NCBI GenBank assembly: GCA_949740535.1
Contig: CATJHO010000114.1
Coordinates: 1-40,849, forward strand
Length of the DNA stretch: 40,849 bases
DNA from: an uncultured Lachnospiraceae bacterium
Lineage (GTDB): Bacteria; Bacillota; Clostridia; Lachnospirales; Lachnospiraceae
Reading direction: 5' to 3'
The notes beneath the pieces are model-generated. The model was not told the DNA's origin, did no database searches, and saw only the letters and a program-made list of their open reading frames with translations. Of the stretch, positions 6,626 through 14,856 are shown one piece after another. The position numbers were made by a program, and so were the translations under genes. The first letter of the stretch is position 1; every line of letters starts with the position of its first letter.

Positions 6626-8101
6626 CTATTGCTGGGGCGGTTCTGACTGCGTCGGATCCGCAGGTGTCTCCGGCTGCTGAGGCTGTTGGGGCTGCTGTCC
6701 CTGCCGGCCTCCCGGCTGAATCCGGTTAATCGCCTGATTGGAATATCTTGCCCGTTCTGTTCCCGGATGCAGTTCCACAAACCGCTTAAACAGCGGCAGG
6801 GCCTTTTCCGCCTCCTGCTTGGCTTCGTAAGCCCGCGCCAGATAATACATGGCGTAGCCGTCCTCATAATCCTCTTCCACAGCTGTCACTCTCTCCAGCT
6901 TTTCTATTGCCTCATCATGATTCCCTGCTGTATAAGCCGCAGAACCTTCGTCAAACCATCCCTTCACCTCTTCCATATGAAGAGGTCCGTAGATCTGATT
7001 GTAGATCGCCTGCGCCTGCTCGGAAAGCTGCTCTGGATCTACCTCATTAAGCGCTGCAAGGGCCGTTTCTCCATCCTCTGCCTGGGAAGCCGTATAAGCC
7101 TCGATCAGCTTCTCATAATTTACAGCTGTATCCGGCTTTTCCTCTTCTTCTGCCCGCTCTGTCTGCAGAGCTGTGAGCTCCTTCTGAAGGCTGTTGATCT
7201 CCGCCTGTTTTGCCGAGATTTGATCGCTGTACTCCACGATCTCCTGATTGGTCTCACTGCGGACCGAGCGGATCTTAGCCGGAATCACCAGAAACCACAT
7301 AAGAGCCACACCCACCACAAGTCCAATCACCAGGTTCAGCACCACATTCATTCCCGTATTGTCCTTATAGGTGGAAGGCATAATAATTGTCTCATTGCCA
7401 CTGGTGTAAGAGATCACATCCGGGTTCTTTCCCCGCTCTTTCTCCTTTTCATCCCTGCTTGTCTTCTTCCCTGTATTGGCCGGCCGGCCCATCCGCAGCT
7501 CCAGCTCTTCCAGATAATGGAGCGTGAGGTTATCGGTACGATCTATCGCCAAAGCACGGCGCAGTTCGCGCCCGGCCCGCTCATACTCCTCTGTCTGAAT
7601 ATAGAGGAGAGCCAAAAGCTGATGGGCTTTCACCAGTTTGGGATTCAGCGACAGAACCTTCTTAAGCTGAATCACTGCCAGGTCATCGCTACCCTGCTGG
7701 CAGTACAGGAGTGACTGATTATACTTTTTGATCGTCTGATTGATGGTCTCCAGCCGGGCCGGATTATTCTGAACCTCTCGGATATACTCATCTGCGATAT
7801 TTTTATTGGGTTCCAGGTTCTTACTGATGATCCACTCCGTAAGAGCAGACACTACCTCCCCGGTTTCAAAATAAATCAGTCCCAGCAGATTTCTCGCAGA
7901 AATGTGCTCTTTATTTAATTTTAAGCTGTACCGCAGATCCCGGACCGCTCCGGAAAGATTTCTCACTCTGGCCTTCTCCAGCCCCATATTGTAATAGGTG
8001 TTGGACAGCCGGATCAGCTTCTTATATATCTTAATATCTGTTCCACAGGCACTGCAGTATTCCGGATCCTGTAATTCGGCTCCACATTTTATACAAAGCA
8101 T
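6626..8101 (-). CDS. Membrane-anchored TPR protein with N-terminal zinc ribbon
   Basis: A 491-residue protein of unknown function. A zinc ribbon uses Cys3, Cys6, Cys16 and Cys19. TPR-like helices follow at about residues 30-205, then a basic linker and one membrane helix at about 251-273. A short coiled coil spans about 280-320 and further TPR-like repeats about 325-460. The tail is rich in Gln and Pro. The likely topology is cytosolic zinc ribbon and TPRs with an extracellular coiled coil and TPRs. It is the last gene of the valS operon, 16 bases after a 49-residue ORF. TPRs suggest a scaffold, but no partner can be read from the sequence. Confidence 0.85.
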   Translation of the reverse strand: MLCIKCGAELQDPEYCSACGTDIKIYKKLIRLSNTYYNMGLEKARVRNLSGAVRDLRYSLKLNKEHISARNLLGLIYFETGEVVSALTEWIISKNLEPNKNIADEYIREVQNNPARLETINQTIKKYNQSLLYCQQGSDDLAVIQLKKVLSLNPKLVKAHQLLALLYIQTEEYERAGRELRRALAIDRTDNLTLHYLEELELRMGRPANTGKKTSRDEKEKERGKNPDVISYTSGNETIIMPSTYKDNTGMNVVLNLVIGLVVGVALMWFLVIPAKIRSVRSETNQEIVEYSDQISAKQAEINSLQKELTALQTERAEEEEKPDTAVNYEKLIEAYTASQAEDGETALAALNEVDPEQLSEQAQAIYNQIYGPLHMEEVKGWFDEGSAAYTAGNHDEAIEKLERVTAVEEDYEDGYAMYYLARAYEAKQEAEKALPLFKRFVELHPGTERARYSNQAINRIQPGGRQGQQPQQPQQPETPADPTQSEPPQQ

Positions 8102-8117
8102 TCTCTGGCCCTACTTT

Positions 8118-8267
8118 CTATTGTCGGTTGGCGCTTTTCATTTCTTTAAGCATCTCCTGAAGGAGATCGGACATATCCTTGGGCTTGTTATTATAAACAT
8201 TTTCCTCTACCTGCTCTACTTCCAGGCTGGGATGGAATTTCTTCAATTCTTCCTCAAAATCAATCAT
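8118..8267 (-). CDS. Small conserved-context hypothetical protein (49 aa)
   Basis: A 49-residue frame, MIDFEEEL to KSANRQ, with a strong AGGAGG site 7 bases before its ATG. It overlaps the end of folC by 8 bases and ends 16 bases before the TPR gene, so it is well embedded in the operon. It is an acidic N-terminal helix, a polar middle and a C-terminal amphipathic helix around MSDLLQEMLKEMK. No membrane segment or known motif is visible. The ribosome binding site and coupling make it a credible gene; the function is unknown. Confidence 0.72.
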   Translation of the reverse strand: MIDFEEELKKFHPSLEVEQVEENVYNNKPKDMSDLLQEMLKEMKSANRQ

Positions 8268-9567
8268 GTGCCATCCTCCTTAATATGCTCTTAATGCTTC
8301 CCACCAGATACAGCGAGCCTGCACAGAACAAAATTCCCTCTCCCTTTGTCTCAAGGGCTTTCAAAAAGGCATCTTCCACATCCGGACAGGCAGTCACCCG
8401 GACGTTTCCAAACTCTTTAAAAAGCGCTGCCGTCTTCTCTGCCTCCACAGACCGATACCCTCCCACCTCTGTGACAATCACCTGTTCCAGAGACAGTTCC
8501 CGACAGATAGTCTCTATCATACGGCAGTAATCCTTATCCTCAACTGCGGCAAACAGCAGGGTCACCGGATAATCCGCTTCCAGGCGCTTTGCAGTCTTCA
8601 GAAATTCCTTCACACCCGCTTCATTGTGCGCCCCGTCAATAATCACCTGCGGCAGAACGGTCTCCATCCTGCCCTGCCATCTCATAGCTGTGATTCCCTG
8701 CTTTATCATCTCATCTGTAAAACGTCCTTCTCTATCCATGACCTTCAGAGCCGTTACCGCCAAAGCAGCATTCTTTACCTGGTACTCTGCAACGCTGGAT
8801 ATAGAAAGCTCAATATAATCATAATACCCAGAATTTATCAAAAAATCAATAGCTTTATTCGTCATGGCGGAAATTTTAACCATTTCCCCGCGGACCGGAA
8901 ATGCCGGCGCCTCAAGCTCCCCTGCCCGCCTGGCGATCACATCTGCCGCTTCCGGACAGTCCGCGTCATAAACCACCGGTACTCCTTCCTTGATAATTCC
9001 TGCCTTTTCCCCGGCAATCGAAGCCACTGTGGTTCCCAGATACTCTGTATGGTCCAGGCTGATGGAAGTAATCACCGTCACAAGCGGATGGGCAATGGAA
9101 TTGGTTGCGTCCAGGCGCCCTCCCAGCCCTGTCTCCAGTACCAGATATTCCACCCGGGCCTTTTCAAAGAGCACCATTCCTATGAGAAACAGAATCTCAA
9201 AATAGGTCGGATGAGCATATCCTTCCTTCCGTATCTGTTCCACGCAGTCCATTACAATCCTAAAAGCCTCCAGAAATGCCTCATCGTCCACCTGCTGCCC
9301 GTCAATCACAAACCGCTCATTCATATCTACCAGATGAGGGGAAATAAACAGTCCCGTGTGTTTCCCTGCGGCCCGCAGCATGGAAGCCAGGAAAGAGCAC
9401 ACAGAGCCCTTTCCGTTAGTTCCCGCCACATGAAGAATTTTCATCCGATCCTGCGGATTGCCCAGATGATGCAGAATGGCCTTTGTATTCTCCAGGGTAT
9501 TCTTTTTGGTAAATTTCGGTGTCTCTTCAATATACGCTGCCGCCTCTTTGTATGTCATCTTCTTCAT
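8260..9567 (-). CDS. folC: Bifunctional folylpolyglutamate synthase / dihydrofolate synthase
   Basis: A 435-residue FolC/Mur-ligase family enzyme that adds glutamate to folates (and often to dihydropteroate) with ATP. The P-loop HVAGTNGKGS is at residues 46-55, followed by the family motif FISPHLVDMNERF near residue 74 and the SLDHTEYLG motif in the central domain. The C-terminal ligase domain carries IDGAHNEAG. The length is normal. It starts 15 bases after valS, in the operon order valS-folC seen in many Firmicutes. Confidence 0.96.
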   Translation of the reverse strand: MKKMTYKEAAAYIEETPKFTKKNTLENTKAILHHLGNPQDRMKILHVAGTNGKGSVCSFLASMLRAAGKHTGLFISPHLVDMNERFVIDGQQVDDEAFLEAFRIVMDCVEQIRKEGYAHPTYFEILFLIGMVLFEKARVEYLVLETGLGGRLDATNSIAHPLVTVITSISLDHTEYLGTTVASIAGEKAGIIKEGVPVVYDADCPEAADVIARRAGELEAPAFPVRGEMVKISAMTNKAIDFLINSGYYDYIELSISSVAEYQVKNAALAVTALKVMDREGRFTDEMIKQGITAMRWQGRMETVLPQVIIDGAHNEAGVKEFLKTAKRLEADYPVTLLFAAVEDKDYCRMIETICRELSLEQVIVTEVGGYRSVEAEKTAALFKEFGNVRVTACPDVEDAFLKALETKGEGILFCAGSLYLVGSIKSILRRMAHD

Positions 9568-9582
9568 TGTCTGCCCTGCCTG

Positions 9583-12222
9583 TTACTTGGAAAGGGAGGC
9601 CAGGCGTTCCTTTACCTGTGCCATCATCTGGCTGTATTTTTCCAGCTTTTCCTTCTCTTCCTGAATCTTACTCTCCGGCGCCCGGCTCAAAAACTTCTCA
9701 TTGCCAAGCATTCCATTCACACGGGCCAGCTCTTTTGTCAGACGCTCCTCTTCCTTCTTCAGGCGTTCCAGCTCCTTCTCCAGATCCACCAGGTCAGCAA
9801 AGGGCATATACACTGCTCCGTCTGTGATCAGGGCCGAAACAGCATCCTCACTGATTCCCGTTCTGTCTTCCTGAATCCGGACCTCTCCAGCACAGGCCAG
9901 AGCAGCGAAGAACACACGGCCCTTCTCAAATATATCCCGGACCTCTTTTTTCTCAGAAACTACAATGACCATTGCCTTTCTGCCGGGCGGAACATTCATC
10001 TCGGAACGGACATTCCGAATCCCCCGCACTGCCTCTTTCATCCGCTCTACTGCCAGCTCATCCTCTCCAAATTCCCATGCTTCTTTATATTCCGGCCATG
10101 AAGAAATCATAATAGATTCCTCTCCGGTCAGATTGCAGAAAATTTCCTCCGTAATAAAGGGCATGTAAGGGTGAAGCAGTTTCAGCGCATTGGCCAGAAC
10201 CGTCTTTAAAGTCCACAGAGCCGCGGATTTAGTCTGATCATCCTCCTGGTAAAGTCTTGGCTTCACCATCTCAATATACCAGTCACAGAATTCCTCCCAG
10301 ATAAAATCATAAAGCTTCTGCACGGCGATTCCCAGTTCAAACTTATCCATATTGGCTGTTACATCCTTAGCCAGGGTGTTCACCTTGGAGAGAATCCATT
10401 TATCGGCGCTGGTCAGCTGCTCCGGATCCAGTTCGGCAGGAATCTGCGCTTTCTCCATATTCATCATAATAAACCGGGATGCATTCCACACCTTATTGGC
10501 AAAATTCCGGCTGGACTCCACCCGCTCCATATAGAAACGCATGTCGTTTCCCGGCGCATTTCCTGTCACCAGCGTAAAACGCAGGGCATCCGCGCCATAC
10601 TGGTCAATAATCTCCAGCGGATCAATGCCGTTTCCCAGAGATTTGCTCATCTTCCGGCCCAGAGAATCCCGCACCAGTCCGTGAATCAGCACATGATGGA
10701 AGGGCGCTCTGCCTGTCTGCTCATAGCCGGAGAATACCATCCGGATAACCCAGAAGAAAATAATATCATAACCGGTTACCAGCACGTCTGTGGGGTAGAA
10801 ATAGTCCAGCTCCTCCGTCTTCTTTGGCCAGCCCAGGGTTGAAAAAGGCCAGAGCGCAGACGAGAACCAGGTGTCCAGTGTATCCGGATCCTGTGTAAAA
10901 TGAGTTCCGCCGCACTTGGGGCATACTGCCGGGCACTGCCGGGCCACTGTCAATTCTCCACAGTCATCACAGTAGTACGCCGGAATCCTATGTCCCCACC
11001 AGAGCTGCCGGGAAATACACCAGTCCCGGATATTCTCCAGCCAGTGAAGATAGGTTTTGTCAAAGCGTTCCGGGACAAAGGTGAGATCTCCGTTTTTCAC
11101 AGCCTCAATGGCAGGCTTGGCAAGCTCCTCCATCTTCACAAACCACTGCTGCTTGATCATGGGCTCTACGGTAGTGCCGCAGCGATCGTGAGTTCCCACA
11201 TTATGGGAGTGATCTGCCACTTTCACCAGAAGTCCCTGCTCCCTGAGCTCTTCCACCATCTGTCTCCTGGCTTCGTGCCGATCCATGCCTGCGTACCTTC
11301 CGCCGTTCTCGTTGATCGTTGCATCATCATTCAAAATAGTAATCTCCGGCAGGTTGTGGCGTCTTCCCACTTCAAAGTCGTTGGGATCATGGGCCGGTGT
11401 AATCTTCACCACGCCGGTTCCGAATTCCGGATCCACATAAGCATCCGCAACCACAGGAATTTCCCGTCCCACCAGGGGCAGAATCACAGTCTTGCCGATG
11501 ATATCTTTGTAACGCTCATCCTCCGGGTTTACTGCAAGGGCCGTGTCTCCCAGCATCGTCTCCGGACGGGTAGTGGCAATCTCTACAAACCCATCGCTGT
11601 CCTTGATGGGATAGTTAATATGCCAGAAATGGCCTCCCTGCTCCTCGTGCTCCACCTCTGCATCGGAAATGGAGGTCTTGCAGACGGGACACCAGTTAAT
11701 AATCCGGGATCCTTTGTAGATATAACCTTTCTCATACAGGCGGATAAATACCTCCAGCACAGCCTCAGAGCATCCCTCATCCATGGTAAAACGCTCTCTG
11801 TCCCAGTCACAGGAGGAGCCCAGCTTCTTTAACTGATTAATAATGGCTCCGCCATACTCCTCCTTCCACTGCCAGGCTCTCTTTAAGAAGCCTTCCCTGC
11901 CCAGCTCTTTTTTGTCAATCCCCTCTTCCTTCAGCTGGTTCGTCACTTTCACTTCTGTGGAAATAGATGCATGATCCGTTCCCGGAATCCAGAGAGCATT
12001 ATATCCCTGCATCCGCTTATAGCGGATCAGGATGTCCTGCAGCGTCTCATCCAGTGCATGTCCCATGTGAAGGCGTCCTGTTACGTTGGGGGGCGGAATC
12101 ACGATGGTAAAGGGCTTTCGGGTTTTGTCCACTTCAGCGTGAAAATATTTCTTTTCCAGCCATTTCTCGTAAATGCGATCTTCCATTCCTTTGGGATCGT
12201 AGGTTTTTGTCAATTCTTTCAT
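9583..12222 (-). CDS. valS: Valine-tRNA ligase
   Basis: An 879-residue class I aminoacyl-tRNA synthetase. The HIGH-type motif is HMGH at 52-55 and the KMSKS motif is at 524-528. The editing domain carries [12 protein letters not shown] near residue 217. The C-terminal arm (about residues 805-875) is a coiled coil rich in Leu, Glu and Lys, which is diagnostic for ValRS. The start ATG has a GGAGG site. It is preceded by a T-box leader, so expression should respond to uncharged tRNA-Val. Confidence 0.98.
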   Translation of the reverse strand: MKELTKTYDPKGMEDRIYEKWLEKKYFHAEVDKTRKPFTIVIPPPNVTGRLHMGHALDETLQDILIRYKRMQGYNALWIPGTDHASISTEVKVTNQLKEEGIDKKELGREGFLKRAWQWKEEYGGAIINQLKKLGSSCDWDRERFTMDEGCSEAVLEVFIRLYEKGYIYKGSRIINWCPVCKTSISDAEVEHEEQGGHFWHINYPIKDSDGFVEIATTRPETMLGDTALAVNPEDERYKDIIGKTVILPLVGREIPVVADAYVDPEFGTGVVKITPAHDPNDFEVGRRHNLPEITILNDDATINENGGRYAGMDRHEARRQMVEELREQGLLVKVADHSHNVGTHDRCGTTVEPMIKQQWFVKMEELAKPAIEAVKNGDLTFVPERFDKTYLHWLENIRDWCISRQLWWGHRIPAYYCDDCGELTVARQCPAVCPKCGGTHFTQDPDTLDTWFSSALWPFSTLGWPKKTEELDYFYPTDVLVTGYDIIFFWVIRMVFSGYEQTGRAPFHHVLIHGLVRDSLGRKMSKSLGNGIDPLEIIDQYGADALRFTLVTGNAPGNDMRFYMERVESSRNFANKVWNASRFIMMNMEKAQIPAELDPEQLTSADKWILSKVNTLAKDVTANMDKFELGIAVQKLYDFIWEEFCDWYIEMVKPRLYQEDDQTKSAALWTLKTVLANALKLLHPYMPFITEEIFCNLTGEESIMISSWPEYKEAWEFGEDELAVERMKEAVRGIRNVRSEMNVPPGRKAMVIVVSEKKEVRDIFEKGRVFFAALACAGEVRIQEDRTGISEDAVSALITDGAVYMPFADLVDLEKELERLKKEEERLTKELARVNGMLGNEKFLSRAPESKIQEEKEKLEKYSQMMAQVKERLASLSK

Positions 12223-12270
12223 TTGTGTGATATTCCTCCTTGTGTCACTTTGGGGTTACAGTCTGGTCCA

Positions 12271-12320
12271 CCGGGAAGCTCAATTTTCGCTTCGCTCCAT
12301 TTCCCTTTTAGGCTTCCCGG
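12271..12320. repeat. Intergenic inverted repeat between T-box terminator and valS
   Basis: Nine-base arms (12271-12279 and 12312-12320) flank a 32-base loop containing TTCGCTTCGCTCC. Loop and arrangement resemble the element at 40431-40475. It sits in the valS 5' untranslated region after the T-box terminator. Function unknown. Confidence 0.5.
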
Positions 12321-12335
12321 CTCACTGCCTGTGTG

Positions 12336-12370
12336 AAAAAGAACGCCCTTTCAAAATCTGAAAGGGCGTT
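12336..12370 (-). terminator. T-box regulated terminator
   Basis: 12-bp stem with a 5-base loop followed by CTTTTTC on the minus strand. The 5' arm lies just after the T-box sequence, as required for the terminator/antiterminator switch. Confidence 0.9.
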
Positions 12371-12588
12371 TGAACGCGGTACCACCTGTCTTATATGCAG
12401 AGTATGCATATATCTCTATAACCCATTAACGCTGGTTATGCGTGAGCAGTTACTTCTGGTTCACCGCTCCGGCTCCAAAGCTACCTCCACAGCCGCTTTC
12501 TGAAGGGAGCTCTCAGCCTGTGGCTCCCTCTCTCTGACAGTTGCATCTTCTGTGTACCCTCTTTTTCTACGCCTTTTCCTTTTTGCTA
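12336..12588 (-). promoter_or_regulatory. T-box leader upstream of valS (tRNA-Val sensing)
   Basis: The minus strand carries the T-box core AGGTGGTACCGCG (12387-12375). It is followed directly by the terminator hairpin with which the antiterminator competes: 12-bp arms 12342-12353 and 12359-12370, then a T run. Upstream, a stem I region contains GGGAGC...GCTCCC around a GGCTGAGAG loop typical of T-boxes. A GUA valine triplet at 12484-12482 is a candidate specifier, not proven. Uncharged tRNA-Val should stabilise the antiterminator and allow transcription of valS, folC, the 49-residue ORF and the TPR gene. Confidence 0.92.
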
Positions 12589-12594
12589 GTTTTT

Positions 12595-12623
12595 AACATA
12601 GCAGGCTTTCTGCCGTTTGTCAA
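12595..12623 (-). promoter_or_regulatory. Promoter of the valS T-box operon
   Basis: Minus strand: -35 TTGACA (12623-12618), 17-base spacer, -10 TATGTT (12600-12595). Predicted start about 12588. It overlaps the last codons and stop region of the upstream phosphoesterase gene. Confidence 0.75.
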
Positions 12624-12627
12624 GCTG

Positions 12628-14154
12628 TTACAGATCCTTGTAGATGGTATATTCATCGTATACTGTCCAGGTTTCCACCAGATAAGCCATGATGTGTATC
12701 TCATTTTCCGTCACATCGATCTTCAGAGCCATGGGCGCATGAGGCTGTCCCTGAACGGCAGCATATTCATTAGGCGCAAGTTCCTGATAAAGGCAGCCGC
12801 TGGCTGTGCTGCAGGTCACATACATGGTTCCTTTTGGATTTACTGCCGTTGCCCCGGAAGCATAATCGTATTCCTCATAGGGAACGGAATGCCGATCTGT
12901 AAACATTGAACGGGTGTAAGCATGGTCATGTCCCGTCAGCACCAAATCAATAAAGTTGTCATCTGCGATCCGCGCCAGACACTCTTTGTCATTTTCCAGA
13001 CGGGCCTGGTATTTCTCCACACTGCTGTAGGCAGGATAATGCTCAATAAGAATCCGCCATTTGGCATCCTGGTACTGTCCGACTACCTCTGCCACATAAT
13101 CTTCAAAGGTTTCTACCGGCTGATTCGTTCCGCTGTTCAGCACAATAAACAGAGCATCTCCCCGCAGAAAATAATAGCACCCGTCCTTGTCGTACTGGCT
13201 GAGGCCGCAGGTTTCGGAGCGGTTTGGCACATTAAAATGCTCATAGAAATATGGCAGAGGCGGATCTCCCATTGTCTCCAGTGTACTCTCATTGGGAACA
13301 TCATGATTACCTGTCACCGGCGCCAGAGGAATCCGGTAAAGCGGCAGATGATCCATAAATCCATGATACTGCTTGGCGCTTCCATAATTGGCCACCTGAT
13401 CCCCTGTATGAAGCAGAAACTGCGCTTCCGGCACATAATTAGTCAGCCGGGTCAGCACCTTATTCCAGCGGTCCACAGTTCTTGCCATCTTCTCATTCTG
13501 AGACTGGCCGATCTGGGCATCGCTTACTACCAGAAAAGTAAAATCATCCCCTGTATCTTCCGGCGTCTTATATTCATATTCGGGAGACCAGCCGCCCTCG
13601 TCGCTGCCTACCCGGTAAGTATAGGTGCTTCCGGGCTCTATGCCGGTCACTTCTGCTTTATTCACATAATATCCACTCTCGCAGGATGCCGTCTCGCATT
13701 GAGCAGTAAAAAGAGCTGTCTCCCCTGTCCCGGTATTCTTCCACTCTACCGCTCCAGGCTGGCTTCCAGGAGACATCCAGTTGAACCGGACCTCCTCTGC
13801 CGTCCCTCCTATTTCCATACTCAGATATCGAATGGGGGTAGTTTCCAAAAGGGGCGCGCTGATATAATCCGTAACAAACGCCCGCTCTTCCTTGGCTGTC
13901 CGTTTGGCCTCATCCTCTTCCGCAGCCGGATGCAGACCTTCCTGATCCGGTGCTGCAATCTCTTCCTCTTTTTGTATCTCCTGCTCAATCTCTGCCCCGG
14001 TTTCATCCTTCCCTGGCGCTTCCTGCACCCAGATTTCCGGCTCTTTGGGCTCAGTCCTGCATCCAGCCGCCAGCAAAGCCAGCAGCAACAAGGCTGCAAT
14101 CCGTATTCTCCTGATATAACCAGAGCTCTTTTGCCCCGTACTTCTCCTTTTCAT
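12628..14154 (-). CDS. Lipoprotein purple-acid-phosphatase-like metallophosphoesterase
   Basis: A 508-residue exported phosphoesterase. A basic N terminus and hydrophobic stretch end in LLALLAAGC, a plausible lipobox with Cys32. A Glu-rich linker of about 70 residues follows, then a fibronectin-like domain of the purple acid phosphatase type. The calcineurin-like core has VVSDAQIG (about 210), HTGDQ (about 250), GNHD (about 282) and GHDHAY near residue 420. A GTG eight codons upstream is less likely, because the ATG at 14154 has an AAGGAG site. The enzyme probably cleaves phosphate esters outside the membrane; the substrate is unknown. Confidence 0.9.
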   Translation of the reverse strand: MKRRSTGQKSSGYIRRIRIAALLLLALLAAGCRTEPKEPEIWVQEAPGKDETGAEIEQEIQKEEEIAAPDQEGLHPAAEEDEAKRTAKEERAFVTDYISAPLLETTPIRYLSMEIGGTAEEVRFNWMSPGSQPGAVEWKNTGTGETALFTAQCETASCESGYYVNKAEVTGIEPGSTYTYRVGSDEGGWSPEYEYKTPEDTGDDFTFLVVSDAQIGQSQNEKMARTVDRWNKVLTRLTNYVPEAQFLLHTGDQVANYGSAKQYHGFMDHLPLYRIPLAPVTGNHDVPNESTLETMGDPPLPYFYEHFNVPNRSETCGLSQYDKDGCYYFLRGDALFIVLNSGTNQPVETFEDYVAEVVGQYQDAKWRILIEHYPAYSSVEKYQARLENDKECLARIADDNFIDLVLTGHDHAYTRSMFTDRHSVPYEEYDYASGATAVNPKGTMYVTCSTASGCLYQELAPNEYAAVQGQPHAPMALKIDVTENEIHIMAYLVETWTVYDEYTIYKDL

Positions 14155-14213
14155 GGTATTTCTCCTTCTTTTCAGCACTTATCCCCTGCCTGGACAAGTT
14201 TTTCTAAAGATTT

Positions 14214-14242
14214 ATTTTACCATTATCACAAAGGAAAGTCAA
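14214..14242 (-). promoter_or_regulatory. Promoter for the metallophosphoesterase gene
   Basis: Minus strand: -35 TTGACT (14242-14237), 17-base spacer, -10 TAAAAT (14219-14214). It lies just behind the TetR gene, so the phosphoesterase need not depend on the efflux operon. Confidence 0.7.
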
Positions 14243-14253
14243 AGCTCCTCTTT

Positions 14254-14856
14254 TTATTTCAATTGGTTCAGAAGACCGCTGCAGAGAAATTCCCGCATCC
14301 AGGCCGCATCCAGATCGGGCATCTCTGCGCTTTTCTCCAGGTACATCACAAAGGCCGCCATGCTGGATAATGTCGCTATAAATGCCGCCGAGATAGGAAT
14401 GTCCTCCCGGATTTCCCCTGTCTCCTTTCCTTCCTGACACATCTCCCACAGCACTTTCAGCGGACCGCAGCCAGCCTGTTTCCGCTTCTGAAGCTCTTCA
14501 AATATGGTTCTGCTGAGCCCGCTTCCTTCAGAAGTCAGCCGCAGAATACGCACAAACACCTTCTGTTCACGGAACCGCCGCTCCATCCAGTCAAAAGCAT
14601 AAACAACTTTGTCAAAAAAGCCTTCGTGACAGGCCAGTTCCTCTTTTTTTTCTGTTATTTTCCGATCCACATCGTAAAGAAGGGCTCCGGCGATAATCTC
14701 TTCCCGGCTTTTAAAATACTCATAGGCTGTGCCTTTTCCAATTCCCGCCTTGTTGGTAATATCAGACACTTTAATTTCATTGACATTTGCTCCCTCATCC
14801 AGCAGTTCCAGAACTCCCCGGTACAGAGCCAGAACCTTGGGTCTTGTCTCTTCCAT
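14254..14856 (-). CDS. TetR/AcrR family transcriptional regulator
   Basis: A 200-residue TetR-type repressor. The N-terminal helix-turn-helix includes VSDITNKAGIGKGTAYEYFKSREEI (about residues 25-49), the classic TetR recognition region. The C-terminal ligand domain is diverged. It starts directly after the RND stop codon, with its GGAGGTGG site inside the RND gene end, so both are co-transcribed. It probably binds the inverted repeat at 18879-18894 and represses its own operon. Confidence 0.93.
   Translation of the reverse strand: MEETRPKVLALYRGVLELLDEGANVNEIKVSDITNKAGIGKGTAYEYFKSREEIIAGALLYDVDRKITEKKEELACHEGFFDKVVYAFDWMERRFREQKVFVRILRLTSEGSGLSRTIFEELQKRKQAGCGPLKVLWEMCQEGKETGEIREDIPISAAFIATLSSMAAFVMYLEKSAEMPDLDAAWMREFLCSGLLNQLK

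Noticed and set aside
8626-10101. Long open frame (491 codons) on the plus strand opposite folC and valS
   Set aside because: Antisense shadow: no ribosome binding site, Cys/His/Leu-rich composition typical of reversed coding, and both underlying genes are certain.
12922-14370. Long plus-strand open frame opposite the phosphoesterase gene
   Set aside because: Same reasons; it also runs through the phosphoesterase promoter and the TetR gene end.
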